A DNA stretch of 64,000 nt from Bryum argenteum (Eukaryota > Streptophyta > Bryopsida > Bryales > Bryaceae): positions 17,481,001 through 17,545,000 of the forward strand of contig CM073321.1 of NCBI GenBank assembly GCA_037043015.1, read 5' to 3'. The notes under the pieces were generated by a model. That model made no database searches, was not told where the DNA came from, and was given only the letters and a program-made list of their open reading frames with translations. A program made the position numbers and the translations under genes. Position 1 is the first letter of the stretch. The number at the start of each line of letters is the position of its first letter. Below are positions 60,636 to 64,000 of this stretch, one piece after another.

Positions 60636-60756
60636 TTAGCTCTGATTGAGCTAGAATCCAATGCCAGAACAGATCTAGAAGTGCCCTCGTACTTCTCGTC
60701 CTCAACCTCGATCAGAGCTAATACCGCGATTGACTACTTAGCTCCACCAGAGCTAA
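60636..60756. repeat. 19-nt palindromes, class 2, left copies
   Basis: TTAGCTCTGATTGAGCTAG is at 60636-60654 and TTAGCTCCACCAGAGCTAA at 60738-60756, with a decayed half-copy at 60704-60722. They have the TTAGCTC-N5-GAGCTAA arms. Confidence 0.6.
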
Positions 60757-60849
60757 ATAGCAATGGCTTGAATGATCTCAAACTGTCGTCTTCATCCTCG
60801 TCCGCCTCAAATCGCACAATACTTTCTTTAATGATATTAACCTGTTGCT

Positions 60850-62961
60850 CTAATTGGTCAAAGCCCTCGCAATCCCAAAAGGTCGAGCATCTCCATCCGA
60901 AGAACGTAAAGCCAGAAAGTATCCAGCAAAACGATCTCGACCAACACAAAATGACTGTCTTGGTCTATCACACAAGCGGCCAATAAAATGCGGATCTTGC
61001 CCATATTCCTCGCGTAATTCGCCTGTATTCAGGAAATTTTGAGGCAAAGGCCAACAACCATTCTTCAAGGATGAAGAAACCTCCATAAGTGCTCGTAATG
61101 CAAGATTAATAGCGCGCCAGTAGCGTAAAACAGAATTGTGTCGCCTTTGATATTCTCCAGATAAGTCTTGGGTACATGAAGCCTCCCACAACTTAATAAA
61201 ACCCGATATGCCCTTTACAATTTCATTCAAGTTCTTCATGGGAATTGGCGTTGAAGGTTTCATTTTACTTGTAGGCATTAAAGACATCCCCGTATTTGCA
61301 TTTTTCTTTCACAATTTGATACCTTCGCTGGTAGATGGAAGTCACTCATTGTCAGAATGTAACATCTTGTATTTCATCATAGGCCATCCAATGTCATGTT
61401 TGAAAAAATTAGATTGTTAGCCTTCTGAATGACCAATAAGAATTTCATCTTTAAAAGCAATAAAATTCTTCATATATCCCTTGAAGTTAGGAATCTCCCC
61501 AATCAAATGTGGAATTACAGGAAGTGCCTATGCGTTCATAAATGACTTCATGAAAAGAAGAATCATGAGATAATCATTTTCTTTTGGAATCTTACTCCAA
61601 CGTCCAAACAGAGCGTCAATATCTTCATGAGTATGTCCGACCAAAATTGACATAAACTTCACAAAACACGCCGATGTGTTACAGAAGAGACCAGAAGAAA
61701 ACATGAACCGGTTTTTGTTATCAGACGCTGCATTGTCAAGTTATACATTCAAGATGGGAGGTAAAGACTCCGCAATCCCTGATGTCTCAGTTTCAGGTAA
61801 AAGACAGTTCAAACAAGCATCTTTTCCGTCAAGCAAGGCCTCAAACAATGAATGCGTTCTAGATTTAACAAACAATGACTTGAAATGCGATATCGGAACG
61901 CGTTTCAGTTCTCGCAGAAGCTTCAGTATAGACCAACGGTGTGATTGCAATAATTAGGATAGATGTCACTTTTGTAATGAGCGTAACAGACATCGCCCAT
62001 GACCAATCATCCCGTCAAGGCAATTGGAAGTTTCATCAACACATCGTTTGTTTTTGTTTTATGCAAAAATAATGGGCAGACAGTCTTCGCATAGTCCATC
62101 TTGTTGTGAATGATGCATAGAACATCTTCAAGTCTGTAGATAGACAAGAAGTGGTTTGTATAATAATACTCTCGATGCGTTTGCTGATGATCCAAGTGGA
62201 GCTTAAACTTCTCAATCAACATATTCTCTTTGGATGAATCCGACATCATAGACTTAATCATAAACTCAAGTTTATCACAAGTAGCGAATCGGGCAAAATT
62301 ATCACCGGGTGCTTCTTAAAATACTCAAAGAACGTTGTTCTCTTGCTCTTGCTATGAGTGCTTTGGACTATTACTTAGCATCTTGGCTTTGTGCGGCATA
62401 TGCTCAGCAGCGTTCTCAATTCATACCTTGAGTATAGCAACAGCTTGTTTTTCATGGAGTCGAGGTTTCTTTGATCCGACATTACCGTGATGTCGAGAAT
62501 ATAGACCAGCAGCGGCCTTGGCTTACTTCTTGCAAAAAGTAGCATGAGAAGCTCCGGTAATATTCTGCTACGCTCGCGTACAAATAACAAATATCTTACG
62601 TGGTCACCATCATACTCTCGTCCGCGATTTGGTGAAATCTATGATGTACATCAATCTTGAAATACGCCTTAAACTTAAAATCCAAAGACTCGTACATCTG
62701 CTTTCGTAAAGCCATAATCTTTTGTCGGGAGAAAGGTTGACAACAATTTTTATTGCAACACGCCATACTTGCAATCATGTTCACGAACTCCATCGTTAAT
62801 AATTGCTCTTCTCTCGTAGTTCTCGAGATCCGAGGATTTCTCTCTCCCAACGCATACGGACAAACTGCTTTCCTCTTTGGATGATCACCAGCATAAACAA
62901 CAATGTTGTATTGCTCGCAATGTAAATGATCAAGTAAAGAACCAACCCTCATAGATGGCAT
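60850..62961 (-). pseudogene. DUF7869-type protein, decayed
   Basis: Minus strand from 62961: a Cys-rich cluster (MACCNKNCCQPFSRQKIMA, near 62770-62700) precedes a basic/aromatic segment, then SDNKNRFMF, VGHTHEDIDALFGRW (about 61660-61610), PVIPHLIGEIPNFKGYMKN (about 61520-61460), GISGFIKLWEA and DLSGEYQRRHNSVLRYWRA (to about 61090), and a C-terminal block ending IARALTN. From memory this is the order of proteins with the DUF7869 domain, common in mosses, algae and some animals and perhaps transposon-derived. Four stops (61741-61743, 61528-61530, 61417-61419, 61342-61344) and several frameshifts inactivate it. All four stops fit a C:G-to-T:A change. Confidence 0.6.
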
Positions 62962-62989
62962 GGCTCAAATCCCATTTCATTGAGTGGAA

Positions 62990-63520
62990 TATGGTATCCA
63001 AAGGCACAAACTCTAAATCCAAGCATTTTATGATCTGAACAACTACTTGGTCTTCATGCAAAGGCTCGTCATTGGAGTCCGGTAAACATTTGGACCCCAC
63101 GCTTTGACAAATACCCTCCGCAACAACAACTCCTCAAGCATTCAGTAGTGTTACAAATTTTGTGATTCATTTGCATCTCACTCGTCGAGGACAATATCTC
63201 AAACAATACGGCATTAAGAGCTTAATAACTTCCAAATCCTAACAAATAGAAAACAATCATGTTAAAAACCACGATTAGAGGTCAAAAGAAAAAATGACGT
63301 GAAAGAATTATTACCTCTGATGAAATACTTTGATTGTTCCAATCGTTATCGGACGCATTAGACACCATGTTGAATGGTCACACCTAGAGTAGCACTGATA
63401 ATAAGCTCGGGTGTATTTCCTACATACGAATCATAAAAAACATTGAATACCGAATAGTGATAAGCAAGTCGCAATCATGAATACTCTAGGAAATTCTAGA
63501 TAGAAAAAATAATATAAAGT
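62990..63520. other. 5' flank of the DUF7869-type pseudogene
   Basis: No further exon was recognised. It may hold introns or the promoter of the minus-strand gene. Confidence 0.3.
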
Positions 63521-63522
63521 GA

Positions 63523-63541
63523 TTAGCTCAAATTGAGCTAA
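63523..63541. repeat. Perfect 19-nt palindrome, class 2
   Basis: TTAGCTCAAATTGAGCTAA has 9-bp perfect arms around one base. Confidence 0.75.
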
Positions 63542-63832
63542 AATGATATCATTGTGAAGACAAAGATCAAAAACCTACATACATCAGCCCAATTAAAGAT
63601 TCTTACTACGAACCAATTAAAAAAATACTGAAAGAGAATTTCTTCGTTCTAAACACTTTGCCTGCCTAACTTAACCGAAGGACACCATATACGAATATGT
63701 CGGAAAATTAGATCATCGAAAAAAAGAATGTTTAATACCATGTGTCAAAGAATCACAAGTTCTGAAAGGTGATTTAAAAAAAAATAAAAAATAAAAAAAA
63801 ATCATAATGCAGACTAACGACAACACAGAAAC

Positions 63833-63851
63833 TTAGCTCGAGTCGAGCTAA
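63833..63851. repeat. Perfect 19-nt palindrome, class 2
   Basis: TTAGCTCGAGTCGAGCTAA has 9-bp perfect arms around one base. Confidence 0.75.
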
Positions 63852-63934
63852 ACCTCTGGCTCTGGTGTATACGCCCAAAAGAGAATTTCAAAGATCTCGT
63901 ACAAGAAATAAGAACCATGAAGGATTGTAGATAC

Positions 63935-63953
63935 TTAGCTCGATTCGAGGTAA
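63935..63953. repeat. Near-perfect 19-nt palindrome, class 2
   Basis: TTAGCTCGATTCGAGGTAA has one mismatch in the arms. Confidence 0.7.
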
Positions 63954-64000
63954 TCTACCAGACTTTTGCTAATACAACAAAATACCTACGAAAAGTATTG

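Overview
This is a nuclear genomic window from a land plant. The anchor is a complete, intron-rich DICER-LIKE 1 (DCL1) gene on the plus strand at 29174-39713. Around it lies repeat-dense DNA: a tandem pair of Ty3/gypsy LTR retrotransposons of the non-chromovirus type, decayed Ty3/gypsy fragments, two non-autonomous CACTA transposons, and decayed coding regions. A DUF7869-type pseudogene at the right end, and a DCL1 mRNA without a recognisable miR162 site, would suit a bryophyte or other non-seed plant. The sequence alone does not prove that.

Layout. 1-4086 is the internal part (protease to integrase) of retrotransposon copy R1. 4087-7518 is a 3.4 kb LTR shared by R1 and R2. 7519-13514 is the R2 interior (primer-binding site, gag, pol, polypurine tract). 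13515-16938 is the second LTR. Each LTR carries a broken open reading frame of about 630 codons with no counterpart in gag or pol. 16939-19453 is an inverted remnant of another Ty3/gypsy element. 19454-29173 is AT-rich repeat DNA with a decayed minus-strand pol (23080-24840), direct repeats, a minisatellite and a SINE-like piece. DCL1 follows.

39714-45349 holds repeats, a 266-codon AT-hook-like ORF with one stop (42721-43521) and a strong 29-bp hairpin (44589-44656). 45350-53565 is a decayed minus-strand multi-exon gene of unknown function, interrupted by CACTA-1 (47753-51398, TSD ACA). 53637-59590 is an old inverted LTR related to the R1/R2 LTR. It is split by CACTA-2 (55256-59177), which itself holds a solo LTR (57690-59109). 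59680-59935 is a G-rich repeat. 60735-62990 is a minus-strand DUF7869-type pseudogene.

The most unusual signals are four. First, the ORF inside the R/U5 part of the LTR, whose protein similarity persists in the diverged inverted copy. Second, dispersed 19-nt imperfect palindromes (9-bp arms around one base) in two sequence classes, each confined to one decayed gene region. Third, differences between R1 and R2 that cluster at CAG/CTG sites, which look like base-calling errors at methylated CHG sites rather than true mutations. Fourth, the 44.6 kb hairpin. DCL1 looks functional: all splice phases join, and the helicase, PAZ, both RNase III and both dsRBD domains are present.
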